Source: a virus. From it: a DNA stretch of 64,000 bases. Made by a program: the position numbers and the translations under genes. The stretch is from positions 40,905-104,904 of IMG/VR virus record IMGVR_UViG_3300027971_000032; one strand, given 5' to 3'. Under the pieces are notes generated by a model. That model saw only the letters and a list, made by a program, of their open reading frames with translations, ran no database searches and had not been told where the DNA came from. Positions 29,973 through 39,595 of this stretch are shown here, in pieces; position 1 is the stretch's first letter, and the number at the start of each line of letters is the position of its first letter.

Positions 29973-30476
29973 TTAACCATTTGTTGTGGGAGAAGTGTTA
30001 CCCACTTCTTTAATTTCCACGTAGTAATTAGTTGTTACTTGAGGGTCGTATGTTTTATTTATTATGCATTCAGAATAGCATCTAGCAATATCTCTGTAAT
30101 TAACAGGCAATGTATTACTACTAATTGATGCAGAATCAACAGCTACTAAAGTTAGACTGCCAGAGTTTCTATTTAAATAATCTAGATATGCTGTTTCAGA
30201 TACGTTTGTTAGCTCGGAAAGAGCTTCTTTATAGTAATAGACAAATTCAACATCACCTTTGAAATCTGTTTTAAAGTCGCCACCACCTTCCATAATAATA
30301 TTATTAGAGCTAACCTTCTTATTATTAGAGTACATATTAAGCTTGGTGTTAATGTTTAAACCGTATACACGCACTTTAAAGCTTTGCTCTGCAACTGCAT
30401 CAATATAGCTTATATTGCGACTAGTAGTTTTTTCTACTTCGGTCGTAAATCCTAAAGAATTAGTAGTACTAGGCAT
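29973..30476 (-). CDS. Small baseplate-periphery protein
   Basis: 167 residues lying between the giant structural protein and the 723-aa protein, overlapping the former by one base. SFKVRVYGLNINTKLNMYSNNKKV resembles a short segment that in related phages is part of the neighbouring large structural proteins (VYGLKPNTxHxxYL). It may be a detached domain of such a protein. Not otherwise recognised. Confidence 0.55.
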   Translation of the reverse strand: MPSTTNSLGFTTEVEKTTSRNISYIDAVAEQSFKVRVYGLNINTKLNMYSNNKKVSSNNIIMEGGGDFKTDFKGDVEFVYYYKEALSELTNVSETAYLDYLNRNSGSLTLVAVDSASISSNTLPVNYRDIARCYSECIINKTYDPQVTTNYYVEIKEVGNTSPTTNG

Positions 30477-33400
30477 TATGCATATCCTATCTTTTGAAAG
30501 AGAACACCGGAAGGCTGTGTACCTGTGATAGTTGGATTAGGAGCTACGGTGCGCGCTTCAGCTAATTTAGTACTACCACTATAAATCTCCACCCTCAATA
30601 TATCACCCGTCTTATATCCAGTATATGTTATTGTTGTGCCATACGTTACTACTATACTACCTAAACTAGTACCGTTAGTAGTTAGGTACGGTGACCCTTC
30701 AGTAGGGGTATTATTGGTAAGAGCTATACTAAAATCATTGTTAAGGGATTTAGCAGCAATTGATTTAGGCCCGTTTGTTATGACATATTTATTTTGAGTC
30801 TCGTTAAATAGTTTAACTGTAAGACTAGCATTTTTTGCTATATTAGAGGTATTAAAATAGCATTTTATATACCCGTAAGTCTTTGCGCTAGTATTATTGT
30901 ATATAGAGTCTGCCGAATAAGTACCTACTATAGTCTGACAAGTTAAGTTATATAGAGGTGTAGCAGGAGCGCTTGCTGCTATCAACAATGTATCTGCAGC
31001 TACTATAGCAGGCGATACTAGTTGATTATTAAGCGCGGTAGCAGTAACGATAATGTTTTTATTAGTTGCAAGCGCTGCATTAGAAGTAAAGCTAAGTGTA
31101 GCGAAGGTATCAACAGATCCAGAAACATCCGCAGTGTTAGCTCTTTGTGTAATTAATTGACCAGAAAGCGGCGCGCCACAAATATCATCTGATACAACAC
31201 CAGTAATATTGTAATTTAACACAACTGCATCTATACCTTTAGCGACACTGGCTTTGTATGTAAATGTATTACCTGCCGCTACTGATGTTTTATCAAAGTT
31301 ACAGGTCAATGCGCCTATTGAAGATGTTGAAAAACTACTAGCAGCTATGAATGTAGCAGGTGACAGTACATCGTTAGTTCCTCTAGTCTTATCATCTGTT
31401 ACTGATCCTAGCTGTACTCTCATTAAATAATATTCTTCTCCAGAACCATCATTATCATCTCTAAAATATGGTATTTGCTTGGTAGCTTTTCCGCCGCTTA
31501 TAGTTAAATTACCTGTAGCGTTAATTTTTTTAAGATTCCATTTGTAGGCAGCAAATATGTTAATAACAGACCCTGTAGCAGCTTTAGATTTATCTAAAAC
31601 ATAAATTGGATTGTTATCTTCATCAACACTACCGGAATCAATTAAAACCCCGTCGTTTTTGTATCTAAACGGTTCAACTGAGCCCCCGACATTCATAATC
31701 TGGTAAGGGTATACTGTACCGTCAGCCGCACCCGGTACTTGTAACGTATATGTAACTGTGGCTTCAGTTGATTCAGACTCCGTCTTTGCATACACCACTC
31801 TCTTATCACACGTTAGAGTTGGAGTAGCAACTTGAGTATTTTTAATAGTTACAAACGATGGTGATCCAGTCACTGCAGCCGTTGTACCTGAAACTGTAAA
31901 TGCGAAAGTCTCGTCAGCTTCATTAATGATATCGTTAGCAACCGTTACTGTTACGCTGCCTGTGGCTAAAGTAGTGTTACCTGTTACTGTTATAGTACCA
32001 GATAATGGAGTAACAAAGTCGGTTTGAGTAATACCGCTTCCATTGGTAGTAGAAGGAGTAATATTATAATTATAAGTTCCAGCTCCTATACCAGTAGTTA
32101 CTAGTGTATACACTATGTTGCCGCCTTCTTGAACTTCCCGCCCTGAGCTCTCCAGCCTGTAAGATATAGGAGGAGGACCAGAGTCAGCAGTAATTGTTAC
32201 TGAGCGGGATAATGCTTGACCTGTAGTCATATCAGCAACACTAGGAATTGACAATGTAAAGGTCTCGTCACTTTCCCCGCTTGCATTATTAGCCGCAGTT
32301 ACAGAAAGTGTTCCAGAGCCTGAGGTAACTGTAATATTTCCAGTTAACCCTACGCTTATATCTCCACTTGTAAATCCACTAGTGCCAGTAATAGTGTATG
32401 GGACGCTACCAGAATATCCATTAGCATAAGTTAGGGTAAATCCGGCAGTGCTTGTTTCTGCAATTCTAAAGGTATTACAAGTTAAGCTGGCGCTATCATC
32501 TCTCTCAAATCTAATATTAGTACTAACTGATGCAGGTGTTGTATTATAGTTAGTGCCGCTTGGTGGGGTTACAGTATATACTAGCGTCTTAATGCCGTTA
32601 GACAGGCTGCTTGAATTTGCAGTAAATGTTAAATTAGCATAGTTATTACCAAATGTTACGCTACCGGCCATAGGCACATTAATGTCTGTTGGTTCTACCC
32701 CACTTAAAGTGTAGCTTGCCGTAGTTCCGTTAGAAATAGAACCGGTAGATGTTAATACAAAGGTTGCGCTACCACCATCAGTTATACTAGAATTACTTAC
32801 ACTTAACGGGAAGTTAACCACAGTGCTATCTGTAAGCACGAAACTGTAACTTGAGTATGCAGGGTGAGCTATTGTAAACGTGGCAGGCTCTGACCCCTCA
32901 ACAACCGCATCGTTTGCAACAGACAAGTATACAGCACACGACCCTGTTGAATTAATTGTAAGCGTTCCACCAAGCCCGGTAGAATCAACTGTTACGTTGC
33001 TTGTAGAATTACTTGAAGTTCTAATAGTAATATCGCTATTAGTGATACCAATACCAGTGATGCTATAAGGATACGTATTAACTTGCGGGCTACTAACAGT
33101 AAACGTAAAGTAGCAGTTCTGTCCTTCGCCCACACTATCAGTACCTGTTGGGGAAGTAAATACAGTACGATATTCAGTATTGCTTGAAGTGCTTACAATA
33201 TTAACGTTGATAGAAGTAGTAGGAGAAGTATTAACAGTAAATACCATGGTCTCTAAAGACTCGGTAGTAAAGTCATTTAAAATGTTAATTTGCAAATTAG
33301 CATAAGCAACGTCGGTGTTACCTTCTACTGTTAGGGTACCAGTAAGTGCTGCACTAATATCACCAGAGGTTATATTGGTACCAGTAATTGTATAATTAAA

Positions 33401-36400
33401 ACTAGTTCCATTAGCAACATTAACTGTTATAAAGCTAATAGACACGTTGCTACCTTCCGTTACTTCTCTCTTAGATGCTGAAAGCACATATCTAGGATCA
33501 GTATTACTAACAATGTCATCAGGAGTAACATCTATTGCAGGGCTTTCTTGAATTAATGTTGTGTCTGTCTGTTTAACCGCTACCTTAAAAGCAACTCTTA
33601 AGTTGCCTGGCTCGGTAATCATGTCCCCTACAAACTTAGTGTCTCCGCCAGTACCATTAACAGCAGAGGTAAATCTGTTTTGAGAAATAATATTAATTTC
33701 ACCATTAGACGGCAACATTAACACATGCTCTGACCACTTACCAGGCGCTGGTTCACTAACAACGTTGCCGCTATATCTTAAGCTGTTAAGAGTAGTACTA
33801 TCATCATAATTAAATCTGGCCTGCAGGTTAAAGCTCTTAATTTGCGGAATTAATCGACCTGCTTCCTGATCTATATAAGCGGTCATTTCCTTATTGTTGA
33901 TATCTGAACTTAAGTAGTCATTAAAGTTATCAACAAAATATCCATACTTAGTTCTATCAAGAGAAGGGTTAATAGAACTAGGAATATTAATATCTTTTGT
34001 TTTCTTGTCTAGTAAATTAAGAGAAGTATAGTATTCAAGATTTTTAATTCTGCTTTCAAGATTACCAATTTCACCCATGGTATATCTCTTAGGTGTCTTG
34101 GAAGCTTCAGTAACATCATAAACATCTTTTACAGTGTAGTTTACATGACGCGAATAAAGCCCAGAAGCTGTACCAGTACGCTTAGTAAACAAGTCTACTA
34201 CGTTACTATCAGGCACCTTTGGCAAGGATGGGTATGAAGGTATTTCAAGTATAGAAATTGTAATGCTATCTGCAGGTGCTTCAGTAGGCACGGGGACATA
34301 GGCAGGAGTACCTTCTACTACCTTTATATTACCAGCTTTAGAAACTACTACTCTATCTTTTCTCTTCAGATACGCTTCGTAGTTAAAAATTGCATTGCTA
34401 TCTGGAATAGGGAATAATTTATCCGACGTATAGAAGGTTCTAGTATTCGCTGGATTAACGGATGCCGTACTAGGATTAGAGGTGTAGTTTGCTTGAGATT
34501 GAATTCTGGGTCTAAAGTCCAAAGCATTTTCTAGACCTAAGACTTTCCCGCTAGGCAATTTAAACTCAGGAATTTCAACTATGTTGATAGATGTGTTACC
34601 CATTGCGGTGCGTGTGCTATTATTAGAGTTTAATGGGTAGCTTAACACGCTAAAGAAGCCAGCAGCTGATGGTGTTCCTAGATAGAATGCATCAAACTCT
34701 ACTAGCAGCCATTGATCTTCGCTGAGATTACGAGCTATAGAATTTCTCTTAGCTAGATGGGCGTGACCGTAGTAGTCTGATGTTTGACCATTGTCAATAT
34801 AGAAGTTATCTGTAATCACGGTACTGTTAGTATTAACGGTGCTTGAATTTGCAATAAAGACTCTGTTTAATCTAAAAGCGTCCGGTATACCTAAACACCA
34901 TGGTCCCTTAGTTGTTGCAACGTTATTTGCTAAGCAAATCTTAACATAGTTATTTCTACTTACAAGCTTGGCTAGCTTTTGAAAGTTGGTCTTGATAGCA
35001 TTGTATGTGATAGCCGCTGGTACAGATGAAGAGAGACTGAATGTGTTAGGAGATACCCCGTTAAGATTAACGTAAAGAGTAGTACCCGTGCTGTTTGTGT
35101 TTACGCTTACACGCGTATCGTCTAGAGGAACTGGGACGTTGCCAGGCAAATATCTGCTTACATTAATAGATGTATTGGAATTAAACGGCCATGCATCATT
35201 AAGCACCATGTAGGTATTATTAGAAACCGATGCAACCGAGCTGTACAAGTAGATACTATCATTAGCCGAATTTTCTAGATAAACACTGTCACCGGGTTTA
35301 AAGTATGTGTCTAGTAAATCACCAATTACAAACTTATTATTTCTAGTCAACTCTGCTGTTGCAGTATTAGTAGAAATTGCATTGGCAAGAGGTACAAGGA
35401 TTACTTCCTTGCGTTGATTTGCGCTGAGAGTAGCGTTATTGCCGTAGATGAACTGATCGCTTATGGTGAGTGATGCAACGCCGTTAGAGCTAATATTAGC
35501 AGATGATACAGCAGATCTATATCCATATGTGACCGAATTTACTGACTTAACACCCTCTACAGATAGATCAAACAATAGTGAGCTATTCTTTGGATCCTTA
35601 AGAACTGCTATTTCTTTGTTTAGGTTATTTCTCTCTAAAACTAGATCTGCTACACCATCGTAACTAACTCCATTATAATAAACTGATCTAGCTTGACTAA
35701 AGCTGTACCCTTGTCTCATGGACACATCAAATAGGTACATTCTATAGTTTGCAGATGAGGTGCCAGGAGTACCCGAATCATATACTATCGATCTAACTTT
35801 AGCTGTGCCTATCACAGTATCAGTAAATGATATACTACTCTTGTTTTTTGTATAATACTGATATGGAACACCGTAGATAGAAACCTCAGGTGCTGCGTCG
35901 GTGTCTACAAACCCTGCTAGCTCTTTTACTAGAACATAGCTACCATAATTAATACTGGTAATCTGATCTTCTAGTATATAAGTGTCGTTAGATCGTCTAA
36001 CTGGAACAAATGTATTACGTTGAGTGTCTACTCTTACACCATCAATGTAAAGAATACCAGGATCAGATACTGCATTAAAGTAAGAGTTGCTCCAAGTTGT
36101 TTGATCTTTTGTAGAAACAATAAAAGGATCAACTACAAAGTTGCCACTAGTTTCTGTTGTTCTTCTTTCAAATTCTTTTGATAGAATATTATAGAGAGTA
36201 TTCTTGTATTGCTTGTAAGGTTGACCTTCTCTAAATTCTACTAGCGGGAAGAATGTATTATTTGATTCTGCATTAGCAGTATCTACTACAGATAGAGTAG
36301 GAATAAACTTTAATCTATTTGCACCAGGTGCGGCAAAGTTTGGAGTGCCTGTAGCATTGTCTAATAGGGTGGAATCCACATTTGTATTAACTATAGCCTC

Positions 36401-37570
36401 TTGAGTAACAAACCCAACAGACACGCTATTAACATTGGTAGAATATGAATTAACTACCGTGATTTGTGAATTAACGCCTAAGAAGAAACCCTTCTGATAA
36501 ATTATGCCCTCAGTAACCCCAAATGCATATGCGTTACCAACTGGAGTAGAATTGCCACCAGTATAAGACGAATCAGCAACTAACACCTGCGCCTTAAACA
36601 TCTGAGGTGTAATTTCTAGGTTGTTAAAGGTACCAGTGCTACTTCTTACTGTAACGTAAGGTGCTTCAATATAGTTAGTTCCAGGATTTGTTAGAGATAC
36701 ATCTGTAACAACACCCGATGAGTCAGTAGTGAGCACTGCAGACGCACCTGTACCAACTAGGCCGACAACATATGCGCTATTTGATCCCTGTACTACGAAG
36801 CCTTCACTTGTAATTGTCCACTTTTCTGCACCTACTGCACTATTAGCTAGATCATTAGTATGGGGTTTAATTTTAAGAAGAGTGTATCCATCATTGCTAC
36901 TATATGTTACATTATCAAGAGTAATACTAAAATTATTATTAGCTTCATAAACATATACATTAGCTACAGTTGTACCGTTTACCTGAGATATACCGGCGCT
37001 GGAATTGATGGAGCTGTTACTTACTAATAAAGCGCTAGTAATCTGAACTGTATCAGAGTTTGAGAATGAGGTACCACCATTAACGACATTAAAGTCAAAT
37101 ATTTCGTAATTTTTGCTGAAAATTGTTAGTACGTTGCTATTGGCAAAACTAGTCTCTAACGCTGAGTCACCTGAATTAATATAGTTTAAATACAAATAAT
37201 TTGTATCAGGGTCTGTAGATTGCAAGCCTTGTTTAGCATTAATAATTTTTGCTTGAACGTTCGCTGTGTTCTTAGCATAGTAGTTTACATATTCTGTAGG
37301 TATAGCAGGTTGACCATCTGCTTGATTATCCAGAAGCTTTACATAACTATAAGCTGGATAAAACTGAAAGTTAACTCCACTTACTATGGTGCCACTTTTA
37401 AAAACGTGATTACCGAATCTTTCTACTTGGGTTTGTAGTATGTCCTGAATTTGAGTGAGCTCGCGAGCCTGGACTGACACACCTGGTCTAAACAATATCT
37501 TGTAGTAGTTACTGTTATCAGTATAGTCATCAAAATAAGGAGCAACGTTTAAATTAGTCTCTATAGACAT
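30476..37570 (-). CDS. Giant structural protein: DUF4815-like head plus Calx-beta-like repeats
   Basis: 2364 residues. The N-terminal 1350 residues open with NVAPYFDDYTDNSNYYKILF and RPGVSVQARELTQIQDILQ, the hallmark of the DUF4815 family of T4-like marine phage virion proteins. They also contain EIGNLESRIKNLEYYTSLNLL, a coiled-coil-like trimer segment. Residues about 1360-1910 hold five clear repeats of about 100 residues with (V/I)xEGxNxxxxxxxx...YTITGTNITSGDI and ESxETxxFTV, a Calx-beta/Ig-like pattern; two or three degenerate repeats reach the C-terminus. It follows gp8 and precedes the fibre genes, so it probably links the baseplate to the fibres. The extended Ig-like tail is long compared with typical family members and could bind host glycans. 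Confidence 0.75.
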   Translation of the reverse strand: MSIETNLNVAPYFDDYTDNSNYYKILFRPGVSVQARELTQIQDILQTQVERFGNHVFKSGTIVSGVNFQFYPAYSYVKLLDNQADGQPAIPTEYVNYYAKNTANVQAKIINAKQGLQSTDPDTNYLYLNYINSGDSALETSFANSNVLTIFSKNYEIFDFNVVNGGTSFSNSDTVQITSALLVSNSSINSSAGISQVNGTTVANVYVYEANNNFSITLDNVTYSSNDGYTLLKIKPHTNDLANSAVGAEKWTITSEGFVVQGSNSAYVVGLVGTGASAVLTTDSSGVVTDVSLTNPGTNYIEAPYVTVRSSTGTFNNLEITPQMFKAQVLVADSSYTGGNSTPVGNAYAFGVTEGIIYQKGFFLGVNSQITVVNSYSTNVNSVSVGFVTQEAIVNTNVDSTLLDNATGTPNFAAPGANRLKFIPTLSVVDTANAESNNTFFPLVEFREGQPYKQYKNTLYNILSKEFERRTTETSGNFVVDPFIVSTKDQTTWSNSYFNAVSDPGILYIDGVRVDTQRNTFVPVRRSNDTYILEDQITSINYGSYVLVKELAGFVDTDAAPEVSIYGVPYQYYTKNKSSISFTDTVIGTAKVRSIVYDSGTPGTSSANYRMYLFDVSMRQGYSFSQARSVYYNGVSYDGVADLVLERNNLNKEIAVLKDPKNSSLLFDLSVEGVKSVNSVTYGYRSAVSSANISSNGVASLTISDQFIYGNNATLSANQRKEVILVPLANAISTNTATAELTRNNKFVIGDLLDTYFKPGDSVYLENSANDSIYLYSSVASVSNNTYMVLNDAWPFNSNTSINVSRYLPGNVPVPLDDTRVSVNTNSTGTTLYVNLNGVSPNTFSLSSSVPAAITYNAIKTNFQKLAKLVSRNNYVKICLANNVATTKGPWCLGIPDAFRLNRVFIANSSTVNTNSTVITDNFYIDNGQTSDYYGHAHLAKRNSIARNLSEDQWLLVEFDAFYLGTPSAAGFFSVLSYPLNSNNSTRTAMGNTSINIVEIPEFKLPSGKVLGLENALDFRPRIQSQANYTSNPSTASVNPANTRTFYTSDKLFPIPDSNAIFNYEAYLKRKDRVVVSKAGNIKVVEGTPAYVPVPTEAPADSITISILEIPSYPSLPKVPDSNVVDLFTKRTGTASGLYSRHVNYTVKDVYDVTEASKTPKRYTMGEIGNLESRIKNLEYYTSLNLLDKKTKDINIPSSINPSLDRTKYGYFVDNFNDYLSSDINNKEMTAYIDQEAGRLIPQIKSFNLQARFNYDDSTTLNSLRYSGNVVSEPAPGKWSEHVLMLPSNGEINIISQNRFTSAVNGTGGDTKFVGDMITEPGNLRVAFKVAVKQTDTTLIQESPAIDVTPDDIVSNTDPRYVLSASKREVTEGSNVSISFITVNVANGTSFNYTITGTNITSGDISAALTGTLTVEGNTDVAYANLQINILNDFTTESLETMVFTVNTSPTTSINVNIVSTSSNTEYRTVFTSPTGTDSVGEGQNCYFTFTVSSPQVNTYPYSITGIGITNSDITIRTSSNSTSNVTVDSTGLGGTLTINSTGSCAVYLSVANDAVVEGSEPATFTIAHPAYSSYSFVLTDSTVVNFPLSVSNSSITDGGSATFVLTSTGSISNGTTASYTLSGVEPTDINVPMAGSVTFGNNYANLTFTANSSSLSNGIKTLVYTVTPPSGTNYNTTPASVSTNIRFERDDSASLTCNTFRIAETSTAGFTLTYANGYSGSVPYTITGTSGFTSGDISVGLTGNITVTSGSGTLSVTAANNASGESDETFTLSIPSVADMTTGQALSRSVTITADSGPPPISYRLESSGREVQEGGNIVYTLVTTGIGAGTYNYNITPSTTNGSGITQTDFVTPLSGTITVTGNTTLATGSVTVTVANDIINEADETFAFTVSGTTAAVTGSPSFVTIKNTQVATPTLTCDKRVVYAKTESESTEATVTYTLQVPGAADGTVYPYQIMNVGGSVEPFRYKNDGVLIDSGSVDEDNNPIYVLDKSKAATGSVINIFAAYKWNLKKINATGNLTISGGKATKQIPYFRDDNDGSGEEYYLMRVQLGSVTDDKTRGTNDVLSPATFIAASSFSTSSIGALTCNFDKTSVAAGNTFTYKASVAKGIDAVVLNYNITGVVSDDICGAPLSGQLITQRANTADVSGSVDTFATLSFTSNAALATNKNIIVTATALNNQLVSPAIVAADTLLIAASAPATPLYNLTCQTIVGTYSADSIYNNTSAKTYGYIKCYFNTSNIAKNASLTVKLFNETQNKYVITNGPKSIAAKSLNNDFSIALTNNTPTEGSPYLTTNGTSLGSIVVTYGTTITYTGYKTGDILRVEIYSGSTKLAEARTVAPNPTITGTQPSGVLFQKIGYA
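31850..33500 (-). repeat. Tandem Calx-beta/Ig-like repeat region
   Basis: Within the giant structural gene, repeats of about 300 bp encode the strand pair EGxNxxF(x)nYTITGTxITSGDIS...GTLTV and the acidic ESxETFxFTV strand. Units differ in sequence, so this is an old, diverged array. Such domains often bind Ca2+ or carbohydrates. Confidence 0.65.
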
Positions 37571-37579
37571 ACTTCCCTC

Positions 37580-39595
37580 TTAAAAATTCAATATAACTCT
37601 GACTGCTTCGGACTGTTCGTCATTTCTTGCAATAGGGTCTAGGTTCTCAACGTATAATATATTGCCGCTACCTTTAACAATATCTGGTGAGTATCTAGTG
37701 CCTATTCCGGGTATAATTGTTGTATTACTATCTACTACCTTAACTGTATCTACCAAATCAGGATTTATAACCCCTCTTTCATTAGTCAAGAACAGGTAAG
37801 TATTGTTAGTAGAATGTACGTAGGCATTAGCAACTGAGAGATCAACTTGATAAACCTCAGCATCTTCATTTAATGTTCCTACTATACTATCATAAGGTAC
37901 GCGAGTTCTATTATCTAGTGTATTAAAATTATTATAATCCACATCGTTAATAGTTATTGCTGAAACATTACCCCATGCACCTGATACTACTCCTATTACA
38001 TTCTTACCGATCTGAAATTTAGGCTCAACACTATTCATATTTAGGTAGGGCAATGAGCCACCTGCTCTAGTACCTGTACTAATCCGCTCTATGAATTGTA
38101 CGCTTGCAATAGTAGAGTTAAATGTAGGAGCGCTACTTAAGGTAACGGATGTTGAATTAGCAATAGACGCTACAGTTCTCAAACATCTTGTATTGTTAAC
38201 TGTGTCGTATATTATAACCTCATCACCTATCTTTAACGCGCTATTAAATTCTGTAGAAATACCTGAAATAATACTATTAGTCGTATTTACCACGGCAATA
38301 CCAGCAAGGGTCTTGTAGTTTAATTGTACTATTTCTTCTGTGCCCAAGAACGTACCTACACTGTTAGCAAGCTCTAGGGTTACATTGTTAAGCAATGGGT
38401 CTTTAAGAATGTAGATGGATCTATAATCATTTTGAGTTGTGACATAACCGTTTTCATCTCCCGTAAACTCAATTCCTATACCAAAATTAGTTGCACCAAG
38501 CTCATTCTCTGCATCCGCCCCATGACCGCCCTGTGGTGGTATAATGACCTTTAATACGGCGCTATTAGACACCCCACCCGTATTGCCTTGAACCTCTGCC
38601 GTACCATATGTAAACCCGGCGCCTCTTTCTACTAAATTAATCTTGCTAATAAAATTATTTACAGTAGCGTTAGAAGAAACTGTAGCATACCCTGTAACAT
38701 TTGTAGTACCATCACCAGCTACAACTACATTAGGGGCAATTAAATATGTGGATCCTGCGGAAGGTTGGGTGCTAAAAGGAGTTTCTACCACTACTACTTT
38801 CTTAACATGATCATATTCAGTTATTTTTCTTAGTCCGCCCATACCGGTGCCGCCGGTAATATACATTGCACTATTAATATAGAAGTTTGCATTAGCAGAC
38901 GCGGTATTAGCAAGTCTATAGGTAGTACTGCTCCCTATAATCGTAGGAATTGAATCTCTTAAATCATCAGAGTTAAACGTACCAGTAAATGTAGAAATAT
39001 AGGCCGATCCAGGGTTAGTAACTCTAATAACGTCAATGGCACCTGCTACTGTATTTCCTGCAACGTTGGCACTAGTAACTACTGGCATATAATCATCTGA
39101 AGCAAACTTTAGGAAATCATTGTTTGCCATTTTATACATAAGCTTCCAAACATATCCGTCACTAGTAGAAAAGCTACAAGCACTTTCTACTGTATCTGCT
39201 GGGCTATATGTTGATGCGGTATTACCGTTATTATCTAAGCATTTGTATATGAAATAAGTTGACCCATCAGTAGTACTTACATAAAATTGTTTGTTGGTTA
39301 AGTCAGCGTCGCTATCATAGCTTTCGTATATTGTATTAGATACCCAGTCGTATCTACTAGCCATGCGCGCAGTATCAGTAGCTTGAATTTTTTTAGCGAA
39401 TATTCCTTGCTCGTAAGGCTCTATAAAGACTGCTGCGGTGCTATTATTCGCAGCTAATATATTATCATCGCCTTGAGGATAAGGCATATGTCTAGAAGCC
39501 AACATATAATATACGTTATTAGCAGGCTCGATAAAAGATTCTGATATCTGAGCTGCGATATGATTTTTAAAATAACTAGTTACTAATCTTGACAT
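37580..39595 (-). CDS. gp8: Baseplate wedge protein gp8 homologue
   Basis: 671 residues, about twice T4 gp8 (334). The N-terminus has the gp8 layout: SYFKNHIAAQISESFIE, YYMLASRHMPYP, then YDWVSNTIYESYD, FIYKCLDNNGN and TSDGYVWKLMYKM (T4: GDGYVWEYLFEI). The last 30 residues GNILYVENLDPIARNDEQSE plus VRVILNF align with T4 gp8 GEMIYMENRPPI...TEEINILFTF. A large insertion lies between. gp8 forms a wedge dimer on gp7 in T4. The position after gp6 and gp7 supports the call. Confidence 0.8.
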   Translation of the reverse strand: MSRLVTSYFKNHIAAQISESFIEPANNVYYMLASRHMPYPQGDDNILAANNSTAAVFIEPYEQGIFAKKIQATDTARMASRYDWVSNTIYESYDSDADLTNKQFYVSTTDGSTYFIYKCLDNNGNTASTYSPADTVESACSFSTSDGYVWKLMYKMANNDFLKFASDDYMPVVTSANVAGNTVAGAIDVIRVTNPGSAYISTFTGTFNSDDLRDSIPTIIGSSTTYRLANTASANANFYINSAMYITGGTGMGGLRKITEYDHVKKVVVVETPFSTQPSAGSTYLIAPNVVVAGDGTTNVTGYATVSSNATVNNFISKINLVERGAGFTYGTAEVQGNTGGVSNSAVLKVIIPPQGGHGADAENELGATNFGIGIEFTGDENGYVTTQNDYRSIYILKDPLLNNVTLELANSVGTFLGTEEIVQLNYKTLAGIAVVNTTNSIISGISTEFNSALKIGDEVIIYDTVNNTRCLRTVASIANSTSVTLSSAPTFNSTIASVQFIERISTGTRAGGSLPYLNMNSVEPKFQIGKNVIGVVSGAWGNVSAITINDVDYNNFNTLDNRTRVPYDSIVGTLNEDAEVYQVDLSVANAYVHSTNNTYLFLTNERGVINPDLVDTVKVVDSNTTIIPGIGTRYSPDIVKGSGNILYVENLDPIARNDEQSEAVRVILNF

